DNA of 64,000 bases. Source: Polytrichum commune. Its lineage: Eukaryota; Streptophyta; Polytrichopsida; Polytrichales; Polytrichaceae. Below are positions 1-11,330 of this stretch, piece by piece; within the stretch, counting starts at the first letter, position 1, and the number at the start of each line of letters is the position of its first letter. The notes beneath the pieces were generated by a model. That model worked only from the letters and a program-made list of their open reading frames with translations. It was not told the origin of the DNA and did not search any database. Location: contig OX485804.1 in the NCBI GenBank assembly GCA_950295325.1, forward strand, positions 9,112,001-9,176,000, written 5' to 3'. The position numbers were made by a program, and so were the translations under genes.

Positions 1-870
1 AGATTGAAGCCCTCATATGACTTTCATTTTGAAAGGCTCTCAAATTTCAACCCTTCCGTTGAAGAGCTAGTTCAAATCCAAGGCGTCAATCCAAGAATAT
101 AGAAATAAAATACAAAACTCATATTGAACTTGCGCATATATTATATGGTACATGCTTTCAGTACGATGTGAAGAATTAAGAATCAACCATCTAACTCCAC
201 TCTTGTAGTGACAATGCCCTACACTTGCTCGATCTTGGTAGTTTTCCAAGATTCAAAATTTCCAATCCATGAATTCAACTCCAAACCCATTTAGACTAAC
301 CCTCATCAAAGCATCTAGTGTGTCAAGGTTGAGTCTTGTTTTCCTTTTGCTCTTAACCCAATTCTGCTTCAAAAATTCATGCTCACAAACAACAATGCTA
401 GTTAAGATCACACGTATGGCTTGCCATAGCAACATTAGAGTTGGCCAATTAATCATGAATTCCCGGTCATTGCCACAAAAAAACCCAATCTTTGTGCATA
501 CCTCGGTGTTCATAAACAAAAGATACCATCTCCACGAATTCTAGCAATTCCGCATTCCATTGATTAACAAGGTCATCGCTCCAACGGAAATTTGTCACCA
601 ACCGGTTCAACCATTGCTCAGTTAATGTCCCTCTGTCCAATTCATCTACGGGATAGTATTTTGGACTAAAAAGCTTGGCCGCATTGAATAACGTCTCGTA
701 GTAAGTTCTATCTTTGCATGGTCAACATTCTCTTGAGCTTTGATACTACAAAATCCTTTAACATGGGTACCTAAATGAACCGAGACCCCATAACCCCAAT
801 AACCATCATTGATGGATGTTTACAATAACCCTGCAACACTCTTGTGCGTCACTTCTTGTCATTGGGGGCC
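1..870 (-). pseudogene. hAT-type transposase 3' fragment, frameshifted
   Basis: Read on the minus strand, about 700 down to 440 encodes a plausible hAT stretch (YYETLFNAAKLFSPKYYP, then LVNQWNAELLEFVEMV). A different frame from about 519 to 253 continues with WPTLMLLWQAIRV, CEHEFLKQNWVKSK and LDTLDALMRVSLNG. The order 'AIR.ILTS..xCE..F....K.R..L..LDALMR.SLNG' resembles the hAT C-terminal dimerisation region of plant ZNF862-like transposases. The change of frame near 455 and a stop there show it is dead. Minus-strand similarity seems to begin around 800 (INDGYWGYGVSVHLGTHVKG), so only the 3' part of the gene is in the window. The family call rests on recalled motif spacing, not on a search. 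Confidence 0.45.
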
Positions 871-1778
871 TAACATTAGAACTCAACAAAAACATAGAAA
901 TTTCCTACAATTGAGATCATTATCATCATCATCACAAGTGCCCATGAAGGATGATCCACAACATAGGAGTAGTGTTTGATCAAATCACACGGTGAAGAAA
1001 TCGTTCTTACAAGGATCCTTGCAACCGTTGATCCTCCCCTCCTGTTGCTACTACTACTATTCCACCACATTCCTCCTCACCCCAAATAATTCTAGGCTAA
1101 TCTCCGAACCTCCATCCCAAAACTAACAGAGCACACTCAATAGCTAGTCATACAACTACCCATCTGAACCTAGTTCTAGATTCCACCCCAAACAGGGGAG
1201 CCTTGCATTCGGAAACTCTTGGATCGAATTCCTGATTTCAATCCTTGCATTAGCTTCTGAGCATTTAGGCTCGTGGTAATCCGACCCCCCCTTGCCTGCT
1301 TGCTTGCATGCCCGTTCGTCCCCTACTAGGGTGAAGTAGATCGGATCGGAAGCTACTGATTTGGCGTGTCTGAATGGCAACCAAAACAAATCGATCTAAC
1401 GTACTTCTCAGTGTTGAGGTGTGTGGTGATGAAGATGAAGCAAATGGCGGATTTGGAGGAGAGGGGCATCCGAGGGGAGTCTAAGAAATTACAAGTTCAG
1501 GGACGAAGGTGGTAGCGAGGAAGCAAAGGGAGGGACTCTCGACTCTCGAGTCTCCGCTCTCCAGAGACGAATGAAATTTGACTACTCAATTATCGTATGA
1601 ACAGTGCTTGACGGGCATATTATATTGAGGACTTCAAGTGACATCTTCATTGTCAATTTGGGGTTGTGTTTTGAAAGGCTGTTTTGAAGGGCCACATCGT
1701 GTTTGAAGGGCATTGAAGGCTTCAATCTGGAACACTGGGTGGAACTTACGTGATGAACTAGGCTTGTCACTCGTACGG

Positions 1779-1863
1779 AAATGTCTGTGTTAACGAACAA
1801 TAGGATGAGCCGGGCTTTTATGGAAATGTCTGTGTTAATGAACAATAGGATGAGCCGGGCTTT
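1779..1863. repeat. 42-bp tandem duplication
   Basis: Two adjacent copies of about 42 bp share GGAAATGTCTGTGTTAA and AACAATAGGATGAGCCGG with one or two differences between them. No gene is affected. Confidence 0.85.
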
Positions 1864-2214
1864 CACCTAGTAAGGCAAGAGTGTGGGGGCCCAATATAAA
1901 GTGCTTGATAGATATATATACATATCTATGTAGCATTGGCCAACTTCTAGGAGAGTGCATGCATTGTCGAACTTTTGGTAACTTCAGAAATACTACCTCT
2001 AAGAGTTTGACAACTGGATGCTCTCGCGGGCTGCCCATAAAATAAATTATGTGCAAAAGAGGTCAGAAAACTGTCACTAGATTGTGTTCCTGGACTCTGA
2101 GTCAGTTCCAGGCATTCGTATGTGGCAAGGGATTAGTGGCGTCTATATAACTCATCTATAGTGTGCGACAATACTAGGTGTGTAAAGTGCAAGGTAGATG
2201 TGCCAAATTCATCA

Positions 2215-2475
2215 TACACCTATATTTGAGTGGTATAGGGTTAGGTGTGGCTCCAATATTAAATATTAAAAAGACACATTTTTAAAAGAGATTGGACTAC
2301 GTGCTCAAAATATGATAGTCAATTTAAGTTTAATTGGCAACGTATTGGGGGGAGCATAGTATGACCATTTAATGTCTTAGAAAATTTTCCTACTTTGACA
2401 ATGAATAAGGTATTCATATGAGCTCCGAAAATTATGAGGAAAGTGGCTACAACCTTGGTTTGGATTTGCTAACCA
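2215..2475 (-). repeat. Dispersed repeat family, copy 1
   Basis: Its reverse complement matches 61594-61850 and 50415-50610. Shared blocks, in order, are GAGCTCATATGA, TTATTCATTGTCA, TTGAGCAC.TAGTCCAATCTCTT and ACACCTAA...TACCAC. The family is AT-rich and non-coding; it may be a fragment of an LTR or MITE. No terminal repeats or target duplication were identified. Confidence 0.6.
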
Positions 2476-3251
2476 TCTTGTACTAATTGCGTGTTTCATA
2501 TCCTAGTAGGAGAAGTGGGCTAGTTGCAAAAAGTAACCATTCAAGGCCCATCTGCCTTGGGGGGTTTTTTGGGACCGTGTCACTACACCATGAATCTTTC
2601 ATTTGCACCCCAAGATAAAAAAACCACCCTAAAACCAACCTTTTGGGTACTTGAAACCTCATAATTGATGAGCAAAGATTTGCTCAGCGGTAAAGATAAG
2701 GCGGAGTCCTCATGAATGGAAAAGTGGTTGATGTGGCGGTGTGCTGGCATAGAGTCACTTGAATGATCTAAGCTAAATTTCCAGTCGCGTTTGAATTCGT
2801 AGGGCTCGATCACTTGTGCACATCCTACGAAGAACCAAGGTACATCTGGTGAGAGTTAAGTAGCTAACTGAGCGATTAGGTGGTGAATTTAATTCACAGG
2901 AAGAAGCAACATCAATTCATCAAGTCTACCCCGCGGGTCGACAGTTGCAGGAAATCACTGCGGTCGATGGTTACTTTTGTACCAGTTGAAGTTAAATGGG
3001 AATATTAGCACATGCTGATACTGTGCTCATCGACATATCAGCTCCATATGAGGCTAATTTTGGTTGTCGATATCTCTGATTTGGGTTGATGACAGGGTCA
3101 ATATAAGAGTTATATGACAATATATGATCAGTGCGGGAAGAAGGGTTAGACGGTGGTAGAATTTTCTTGTGTCGTGGCGCAATCGATCGAGATACAAAAT
3201 TTACAGGAGGTACATGAAGTAGCTGATTTGTGGAGCTCCTCCGATCCAGGT

Positions 3252-6200
3252 ATGGTGGAGTCAAACAAGGTGGATTTGTCAGAAATCGCTCAAGGGGGAG
3301 AGACGAATGGATCAGTTGCAGGGTTGAAGGTTTTGGAGGACTTTGGACCCGTGGGGCATCCATTGTTGAAGTCATGGAATCCGCCCACACGACACAGTTT
3401 CACCAAATCTCAGATGCAGACGTTGTCCTCCATTTGTGACACTTTCTCGCCATCCATCGATCCGCCAAGTTCAAATTTGACTCTAAATTTAACATCTGCA
3501 TCTGCAGGGAGTTTTTCAGATGGTGTGAATAATAATGATGTCTCTGCAACCACGAAGCATGTGTTTGGGAGATTATCTGGTGCAGGGGATTCTAGTAGTA
3601 TTGCTGGAGCGGTGGATTTCTACAGGTGCTCGGCGTCGGACCTTGGAGTGCCTGCGGATGTAAGTTGATACACACGATTCTACATTCTTCTCTGTGGTTT
3701 GTGTTTCTAGTTGAAATTACATCACTGGACGAATGAGATGAAATCTGTACTATCATATGAAAGTTGGGTGCACTATTATATTACAATCGAGGAGTTTTCC
3801 AATGTTTGAGAGTTTATCGGATTAGTCGAAATTGGATGAATTACCACAAGCGCTCACAAGTCTCGAAAGCCTACCACAACGGTACCCATGAAGCAGCCGC
3901 AATATACGTAGTAAATGTTCAGTGGTAGTTGAATCTTGGATATATTCGAGATTTTTTCACAATTTGATGCGCATCAAGCTGGATTTGTACACAAAAGATA
4001 ATGAGTGTGGGTTAAGGGTTTGAGTCAAGGATCAACCTGCCTTGATGAATTTGCGAACTGATGAGGGGCGGAATGAATCCGAGGTTGCTTTGAATTTGCG
4101 GAACCGATTTGCGGAACTGATGAGGAGCGGGGAATCCTCTTAGCACGCACAGATACTATTTTTTTTTTGACAGCGGAAATTAGAGAATTGCCAGTCTGAT
4201 ATTGCTCTTCAAGCCAGAATCTGTAGACAAAGAGAGACTCATTTTAGGTTGAAAGTTTGAGTCAAGGATCGACCTGCCTTGTTGAGTTTGCGAACTGATG
4301 AGGGGCGGGATGATGAGCTTGCCTTGAATTTAGGGGAAATGTTGAGGAGACGGAAGTAATCCTCCCAGCGTGCATACATAGTAAATTGTTGACATGTGGT
4401 TGAATCTTGGCTGAATTTAAGAATCGTCACAATTTGATGCACTTCAAGCTGAATCTACAGAAGATAGAAAGATGATGAGTGTGGTTGAGGGTTAAGTCAA
4501 GGAATATCATGCCTTGATGAATGAAGAGCCTGCCTGGAAATTGCAGAACTGATCTGACGGAGCTGATGAGGAGCCGGAAATATTCCGCCCAGCGCACATA
4601 CATAATAAATTGTTGACAGGGCCGAATCTTCAGGCTACATTAGAGAATTGCCGCAATTTGATATAGTTGCGCTTTAAGCTGAATCTAAAAACAAAGAGAG
4701 ACTGATAGATCAGGTTGAGGGATGAGTCCAAAATCAACATGTCTTGATGAATTTGCGAACTGATGATGGGCGGACTGAAGAGCTTCCTAAAATTGCGGAA
4801 CTGATGAGGAGCCGGAATCTTCCCAGTGCACATGTATACTAGATTTTTGACATGGGCCAAATCGTGCGTGTATTAGATAATTGACACAGGAAGAGACCGA
4901 TAGATCGGGTTGAGGGATGAGTCAAGGATCACCCTGCTGTGATGAATTTTGCGGAACTGATGCGGAGTCGAAAATAATCCTCCCAGCGCGCATACATAGT
5001 GAAATTGTCGACATTAGAGAATTCTGCGTTAATTAGCCAGGAATGACCACGATCTGATATTTCGTTTCAAGCTAAATGTGTAGCCAAGAAGAGCCCGAAT
5101 CTGGGTTTAGGGTTTGAGTCAAGGATCAGTCTACCTTGATGATGAATTTTGGATGTTAACTGAGGGGCAGGCACTGGTTGTTTCAGATCGCAGGATTGCT
5201 AGGAGTGCTGTTGAAGCCGAAGTTCCTGTCGGCGGTCCGCTTGTTTCTATGGCTCCTGTCCACTCGGATTGGAACAGTAATGCTGGGAGGAAGGGCCAGC
5301 ATGAGCTCGCAGTTCCCATACTTTCAAACCTTCTCCTGCCTACCCCGCTGCCAACAAGAGAGAGTGCTTCGGCAGTGGTCGCTCAGCGCCTTCTCCAGCT
5401 TGCGAGGTGTGTACAAGCTCTTCAAGATGATCACCATGTGGGCTGTCTACACCAAGGTATGCACGAATTCAGTGTTGCTCAAAGGAGATAATTAATTACA
5501 CATAAAATTATTGAATTAGTTGCCTGTGTTGTCTACCATCGCAACTGGAATCATTCTAAACAAATTCCGGATAATTTAAGAATAATTGCATTTGGGGCGC
5601 ACCCCTTCAATTGAATCTTGGTAGATGAGAGACGAGGGCTTCACGTGCGAATTATATAGGCAACAATGGGGCACCAATGAGGTCGGTGACGAGCAGTGAT
5701 AGCATGCTTGCCATTCGACTATTAAGGATCTCGATTCTTGAAAATTTTCTTCATCAAGCTGGAATGGAAAAGAAAAGGGGCACCCTTTCAAGGCTTAAGA
5801 ATATTTTGTCTGCTGTTGTACGAATAGTGTACGGAGAATTAATGCACTGTTGATGATGCACAATAAGAATATTCGAAAATTCCTATCCCCGGATTGAACG
5901 AATCGTGGATTGAAGGACACAAGGGAATTGACAAAACGGAAATTAGGGATTTCTTCTTGAAGCTAGAATAGAAGAGAGTGTCTTTACAAGGGTTAAGAAT
6001 GTTATTATGTCTGCTGTTACACATGATTTGATGTCAATTACAGATTCAAGATAATTCGGCATATTCTACAATAGCGGTGCTGTACCACATTTCTAAATGA
6101 TGTTGGCGATGAATAGCGTACGAAGAAGTAATGCACAGTTGATGATGCAGAGTAGGTAAGAAGATTTGGAATTCCTATAATCCTAAATTGAATGAATCTA

Positions 6201-9200
6201 TGTAGATTGACAGACACGGTCACAACCGAAATTGGGGTGCAATTGGATACTACGGCCCTGATCCGAAGGTTTTCAACCGCAGCAGAAATTCGACATCCAC
6301 CGAAAGCATCGTGATAAGACCTGCAGACGACCGTCTGAAAGAGAGAGTGGTTGAGGGAAGAGTGGCAGGGAGCAACCTAATCGTAGCTCTTAAAAATGTT
6401 GGTATGGAAATCCTGGACGACGTTAGTCACCTCAAGGGCCTTGTGCGAAGAAGGGTCGACATTGAAAAGAATGCATCATCATCGGCCAGCTTGAATTCCT
6501 TGAGAAATTCTGGAGACGAGGAGGAAGTTGGGGTAAGCTGTGATGTAGTGGTGGTGGGATCCGGTTGCGGAGGCGGGGTGGCAGCCTCCGCTATTGCCAA
6601 GGGCGGTTACAAAGTGGTGGTTCTTGAAAAGGGGAAATACTTCGGTACAAAGGACTTCTCCGGTTTCGAAGGTCCCTCGCAAATGGCGATGTACGAGAAG
6701 CTGGGATCTCTCGCCACCGAAGACGGAGGGGTTAACCTCGTCGCAGGTATCAGACCTGACGGTTCACTTATCACTTCCTATATGTTGTCTACACATCAGA
6801 GGAGAATGTCTTCGCTAGCTCGTTACGTACTTTATAAGTTGATTATACATCAGTGGAGAATGTGCTTGTAATCTAGGTAAATGCTCTATGAGTTGTCTAT
6901 ATATCAGAGGAGAATGTGATGGCAAGCTAGCTAAGTACAGGTGCTAGATGTTCACCAAAATAACTCGGGTCCTGTGCCCTTCTGGAAGGTCTTGTGTGGC
7001 AGTCGGGCCTTGTACCTCTCTGGCAGTGGGTCTTGTGATCCCTTCTCCTAAGGTTCTCACAATTCTCTCTCTATTTCTAACAGGTGCAACAGTGGGCGGG
7101 GGTAGTGTGATAAATTGGGGTGTCTGCTTCGAGACCCCCTCCCATGTGCTGCAAGAATGGACAGAATCCAGCGGTGCGGAGATTTTCACCTCAGACCGGT
7201 ACAGGCAGGCTATGGCGGAGGTGTGGGGCCGCATTGGAGCGCAACGCGTGGTTGCGCATGAGAATTTTCCCAATGCAGTGCTGCGGGCTGGATGCGAGAA
7301 GATGTGCAGCGAGGTGGGCACACTTGCAAGGAATTGCGACCCGGGTCACTCCTGCGGCTGGTGCTCCTATGGGTGCCCACGTGGCGAGAAGCGAACCTCC
7401 GCGGCCACCTGGCTGCAAGATGCTGCCGAAACAGGCAACGCCATCGTGCTCTCCGAGTGCGAGGCGCATTCTGTTCTGTACCGCGCAAACAGCACAGGTA
7501 TCGGTGCAATCCGTTTTTTTGTTTCATATGGCTTTTGAAGCTTTTCTTGTTTAAGATGTTCCATCGATAACCTCTTGATTTGCTAGAAAAGTTTGCTGAG
7601 AATCCCATATGAATGTAGTCGAATCTCTGTACATAAAATCAAATAGCGTTTTCTGAGTCAGAACCCATGTGGGCAAACAGCAAAGAGATATACATGCAAT
7701 CCTTTTTTTTGGAAATTGTGTGGCTTTTGAAGCTGTCTTGTTTGAGATTTTCCATCAATAACCCCTTGAAATGAAAGAAAATCTGCTGAGAATCCCATAT
7801 GAACGTAGTCGAATCTGTGTACATAATATCAAAGAACGTTTTCTTCGTCAAAACCCATGTGCACAAACAGCAAAGGTATACATGCAATCCGTTTTATTTT
7901 TGGAAATGTGGCTTTTGAAGCTTTCTTGTTTGAGATGTTCCATCGATGACCCCTTGAATTGTTAGAGAATTTGCTGAGGATCCCTTATAAATGTAGTCGA
8001 ATCTCTGTAAGTGAGAAGTCAACCCATGTCAAAACTTCTCCGAGTTCAACGCTCAATCTGTTCTGTACCGCGGCAAACATCAAAGGTTGGTACAACTGCA
8101 ATCAATCCTCGTGACTCTTCTTTGAGATCTCACCAGTGGTCTGGGCGGCTTTTGAAGACTTCTTGTTTGAGATAGTCCACTGATAGATAACCCCTTGAAT
8201 CGCCAGAAAGTTTGCTGAGAAATGCTTCACAGGTAGGCAAGGTTCCCATATCATTTGATCAAATCACTGTACATAAAATTGCTGCATGGGTAGTTGTTCT
8301 CCGATTGCTGATGAATTCTGATCACTTCGATCGATTGAGCTATGTTGTTCCAAACAGCAAAGGTTCTTACAATTGTAATCAGTTCATGTAACTTGTCTTT
8401 GAGATTCCCCAATGTGGGCGGCTTTTGAAGGTTTCTTTTTTTAGATGTTCCACTGGCAACCCCTTGAATTAATTGCCAGAGGATTTGCTGAGAAGTCTAC
8501 ACAGAGAGGCAAGAATCTCACATAAATGGAATCGAATCTCTCTGTACATGAAATTTCAGCATGGGTAGATGTAATCCGGCTGCTGCTTCTGAGATTTTGC
8601 TCACTTGGGTCAAATTGGGCCATTTTGTATCGATTCTCTCACCGAAAGACGGCATTGAAGGTGTGGCATTGATTGTCGATCATGGTGGCAGGGAAGAAAC
8701 AGAATGAAGCACGGGGAGTGGTGGCGAAGATTGCAAACAGTAACAGAAAGGTTTTCATTCAAGCGCGGGTGGTCGTGGTGGCAGCAGGATCCCTCTTCAC
8801 CCCTCCGCTGCTTCTCAACAGCGGTCTGCTCAACCCCAACATCGGAAGAGGCTTACACTTGCATCCGGTGACATTCATGTGGGGTTACTTCCCTCAAGGG
8901 TGCGGACCCAGCAGTGGCAGTTGCTACGAGGGCGCAATTATGACAGCGTACTCTCCATTGTACAAAGCGGGCGCCAAGTTCCCGAGTGGTCTTTTGGAAA
9001 CTCCTTCCACCCACCCGGGGTGTTTTGCAACTTTCCAGCCATGGGTTTCTGGTAAGGATCACGTCCCTCGCCATGGAATCAATTTCTAGTGAAAAGAATT
9101 CTCTTATTGTGAATCAGGCTAGCTCTATGCATTGATGGTATTACCTCTTTTGTTGATGAGTTTTTCTCGACATTCATGATAAATCTCCTTCCACTCACCC

Positions 9201-10732
9201 GGGAAATTTGCAACTTTCCAGCCATGGGTCTCTGGTAAGGATCACATCCCTGAGTCGCCTTGGCATGATTTTTCTGGCGAAAATAATTCTCTCATGACGG
9301 GAGGGAATATTAGGCTAGATCTTATGAATTGATGGTATTAGCTCTTCGTTGATAAATCTCCCTGACATTCTTGATGAATATCCTTGCACCCACCCGGGGA
9401 GTTTTGTAACTTTCCAGCCATGGATCTCTGGTAAGGACATTGGTAGCCATGGAAGTTTGGCAACTAAGTTTTCAGCAAGGAAATTTTAGTGGAGAAATTT
9501 CTCTTCTGGCGGGAGGGAGTATTCTAGCTCTATGGATTGATGGTATGAGCCCTTCGTTGATAAATCTTGAGATTCTTGATGAAACTCCTTCCACCCACCC
9601 GGGGAGTTTTGCACCTTTCAGCCATTGATCTCTGGTGAGGACATTGTCAGCAATCCTCATCACGGAACTTTAACTTAGTTTTGCAACTAAGTTTCCAGAA
9701 ACGAATTTCTAGCCGAAAAGAATTCTCTAATGGCATCCGGGAGTGTTATGCTAGCTCTATACATTGATGGTATTACCTCTTTGTTGAAGACTTTTTTTCA
9801 AAATTCTTGATGAATTTCCTTCCAACCGCCCTGGGAGTTTTGCAACTTCCAAAGCTATGGATCTCTGGTATGGACATTGGTAGTATCGCTCACCATGGAC
9901 ATAGTTTTACAACCAAGTTTCTAGCAACGAATTTCTCTAACGGCATGCGGGAGTACTAGGCTACTACATAGCTCTATGGATTGATGGTACTACCTCGTTC
10001 TTGACATTCTGATGAAACTCCTTCCACCCACCTTGGGAGATTTGCAAACTATCCAGCCATGGATACAATCTCTGGTAAGGAGATTGTTAGCATCCCTCGC
10101 CACAATTTCTTTGCAACTAAGTTTCTATAATTGATGGTATCACCTCTTTGTCAATGAACATTTCTTGACATTCTTGGTGTGGGGAATGATCAGGGGCCGA
10201 TTTCAAGGAGAGGATGGCCCGCTTTTCTCGCACCGCAACACTGTGCGTCGTCACTCGAGACGAAGGGAGCGGTCAAGTGGGAGTGGAGATAGATGGCACA
10301 CCGGTGATAACATACAAATTAAGCTCCGCGGACGAGGAAACGGCAGTTTTAGGGTTACAGAAAGGTTTGCGAGTGCTAATTGCCGCGGGTGCCGAGGAAG
10401 TGGGCACACATCAGCAAGATGGGGAGCGGTTTGTGGTTGCGGGATCTTCCGAGTCCGACATTGAAGCTTACTTGAACAGAGTGCGGTCACGAGGGGTGAA
10501 GAATTTGGAAATCTCCATGGGATCTGGTCACCAGATGGGTAGCTGCAAAATGGGCACGGATCCGGACCGCTCCGTTGTGGATCCGACTGGCGAGTGTTGG
10601 GAAGTTGAGGGATTGTTCGTTGCGGATGCTAGCATCTTCCCCAGCGCAGTAGGTGTCAACCCTATGGTCACCATCCAATCCCTCGCACTTTGCACTGCCC
10701 ATTCCATTCTTCAGTACCTTGAAACTCACTGA
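3252..10732 (+). CDS. FAO: Long-chain fatty alcohol oxidase (GMC oxidoreductase), six exons
   Basis: Exons: 3252-3659, 5187-5456, 6206-6746, 7084-7497, 8692-9051, 10194-10732; all junctions are GT-AG with matching phases, giving about 843 residues. The family oxidises long-chain fatty alcohols to aldehydes with O2 (EC 1.1.3.20) on a membrane; plant members are about 740-760 residues, so the N-terminus is extended. Visible marks are HPLLKSW and FTKSQMQTLSSICDTF near the start, a hydrophobic helix RLFLWLLSTRIGTVML (about residues 150-170), the FAD-binding loop VVVGSGCGGGVAA (about 342), LEKGKYF, ATVGGGSVINWG, and C-terminal HQMGS (His about 777) and NPMVT (Asn about 820), the GMC catalytic pair. 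The start is the first ATG after an in-frame stop at 3147; an upstream exon is not excluded. No coding lesion was found. All five introns hold internal repeats (listed separately). Confidence 0.88.
3950..5170 (+). repeat. Tandem repeat array filling alcohol oxidase intron 1
   Basis: About five and a half degenerate copies of a 200-290 bp unit lie in this 1.5-kb intron. Each contains GAGTCAAGGATCAACCTGCC, TTGATGAATTTGCG, GAACTGATGAGGAGC, CCTCCCAGCGC.CATACAT, TTGACA and then a stretch ending in AAAGAGAGA. Recognisable unit starts are near 4020, 4255, 4490, 4725, 4915 and 5113. The last, partial copy runs directly into the exon 2 acceptor at 5186. Confidence 0.9.
5745..6240 (+). repeat. Duplicated segments in alcohol oxidase intron 2, reaching exon 3
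   Basis: Two overlapping duplications are visible. 5745-5822 and 5955-6020 share 'CTT.AAGCT.GAAT.GAA' and AAGAAT...TGTCTGCTGTT. 5820-5950 and 6118-6240 share TAATGCACTGTTGATGATGC, then GATTGAACGAATC..G..GATTGA and ACACN(5-8)AAA.CG.AAATT.GG. The second copy crosses the acceptor (6205) into exon 3, so 5890-5950 is a decayed copy of the exon 3 start. Confidence 0.75.
6781..6935 (+). repeat. Short repeats in alcohol oxidase intron 3
   Basis: Three near-identical pieces of about 25 bp, CATCAGAGGAGAATGT and variants, sit at about 6793, 6850 and 6903. Each is preceded by TTGTCTA or a similar string and followed by a GCTAGCT or CTAGGTA motif. The spacing is 53-58 bp. The rest of this 337-bp intron is unremarkable. 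Confidence 0.75.
7498..8600 (+). repeat. Tandem repeat array in alcohol oxidase intron 4, with exon 4 pieces
   Basis: Four to five copies of a 190-270 bp unit. Each carries GGCTTTTGAAGC.TTCTTGT, GATGTTCCATCGATAACCCC, TTTGCTGAGAATCCCATAT and GTAGTCGAATCTCTGTACAT. Copies begin near 7530, 7719, 7909, 8149 and 8417. At 8049-8087 the array also contains CAATCTGTTCTGTACCGCG followed by GCAAAC, a degenerate copy of the 3' end of exon 4 (7467-7497), so the unit once included the exon end and donor. Confidence 0.9.
9001..10090 (+). repeat. Tandem array of exon 5 end plus splice donor (intron 5)
   Basis: The last ~55 bases of exon 5 and the first ~140 of intron 5 form a unit of about 190-230 bp that recurs five more times. 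Copies start near 9185, 9381, 9585, 9817 and 10014. Each has CTTCCACCCACCCGGGGAG, TTTGCAACTTTCCAGCCATG and TCTCTGGTAAGGA (the donor context), then ATTGATGGTATTACCTCTTTG. Only the first donor, at 9052, is joined to open coding sequence. Confidence 0.92.
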
Positions 10733-10819
10733 CCTCATCTTATTACTTCATTGATCCATGCATTCACATGCCCGAACTTCACAGTACCCTCCCATTCTTG
10801 AAAGCATTCAACCCGATTC

Positions 10820-11330
10820 GCATCCTTACAGAAATTTATGAACATTGAAAACACAAGTGCAACGATCGATGGAGTTGACACCAGGTTTCCATTCCATTTG
10901 CAGAACTATTTTCTGTGAGGAATCAAGACTGATGTGTACATTTCGCTCAATGATAGTAATTAGTTGCCGATGAGCATTTTGTTGACCGTTATTATGTAGA
11001 TGGTACAGAACTTTTGAAACTGCATCTTGAAGGTCATAGGCCACAAGCATCAGTTTGTACCTCCTTAGCCTCCTTACAGAAACTTATGACCATTGAGGAC
11101 TCAAGCCCATCGATCAATGGATTCGACAACATCGAAGTTCTGCATCCTGATTGACACCAGGTTTGCACCCCCTTTGCAGAATGCCTTGAGTCAAGAGTGA
11201 TGTTTACATTGAGCTCAAAGATAGTAGGTACAACCGATGAGGATTTTGTTGACCAAAATCAAGTAGTTAGTACAGAAGATTTGGAACTGCATCGTAAAGG
11301 TCATAGGCCAGAAACAGCATCGAACCCGGA
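10820..11330 (+). repeat. Two tandem units downstream of the alcohol oxidase gene
   Basis: 10820-11050 and 11074-11330 are diverged copies of one unit. Shared blocks are CTTACAGAAA.TTATGA.CATTGA, TTGACACCAGGTTT, GATGTNTACATT..GCTCAA, GATGAG.ATTTTGTTGACC and GGAACTGCATCGTAAAGGTCA (each approximate). Weaker traces continue to about 12,000. No gene is encoded. Confidence 0.8.

Larger units (their letters stand above)
871..3251. other. Spacer upstream of the alcohol oxidase gene
   Basis: No convincing gene. The stretch 1090-1560 is less AT-rich than its surroundings, with C-rich then G-rich runs, but gives no recognisable protein. It contains a 42-bp tandem duplication (1779-1863) and one copy of a dispersed repeat (2215-2475), both listed separately. 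The promoter of the alcohol oxidase gene should lie in the last few hundred bases, but I see no clear TATA element that I would stake a position on. Confidence 0.5.

Noticed and set aside
269-544. Plus-strand 91-codon frame with a signal-peptide-like start (RLSLVFLLLLTQFCF)
   Set aside because: It is antisense to the hAT fragment, whose minus-strand motifs explain the sequence better; the hydrophobic stretch is the complement of that coding sequence.
5114-5491. Plus-strand 125-codon frame over alcohol oxidase exon 2
   Set aside because: The neighbouring frame gives the family sequence (RLFLWLLSTRIGT) with correct splice phases; this one is a shadow.
7191-7608. Several overlapping frames of 60-140 codons on both strands
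   Set aside because: They are shadows of the GC-rich exon 4 of the alcohol oxidase gene.
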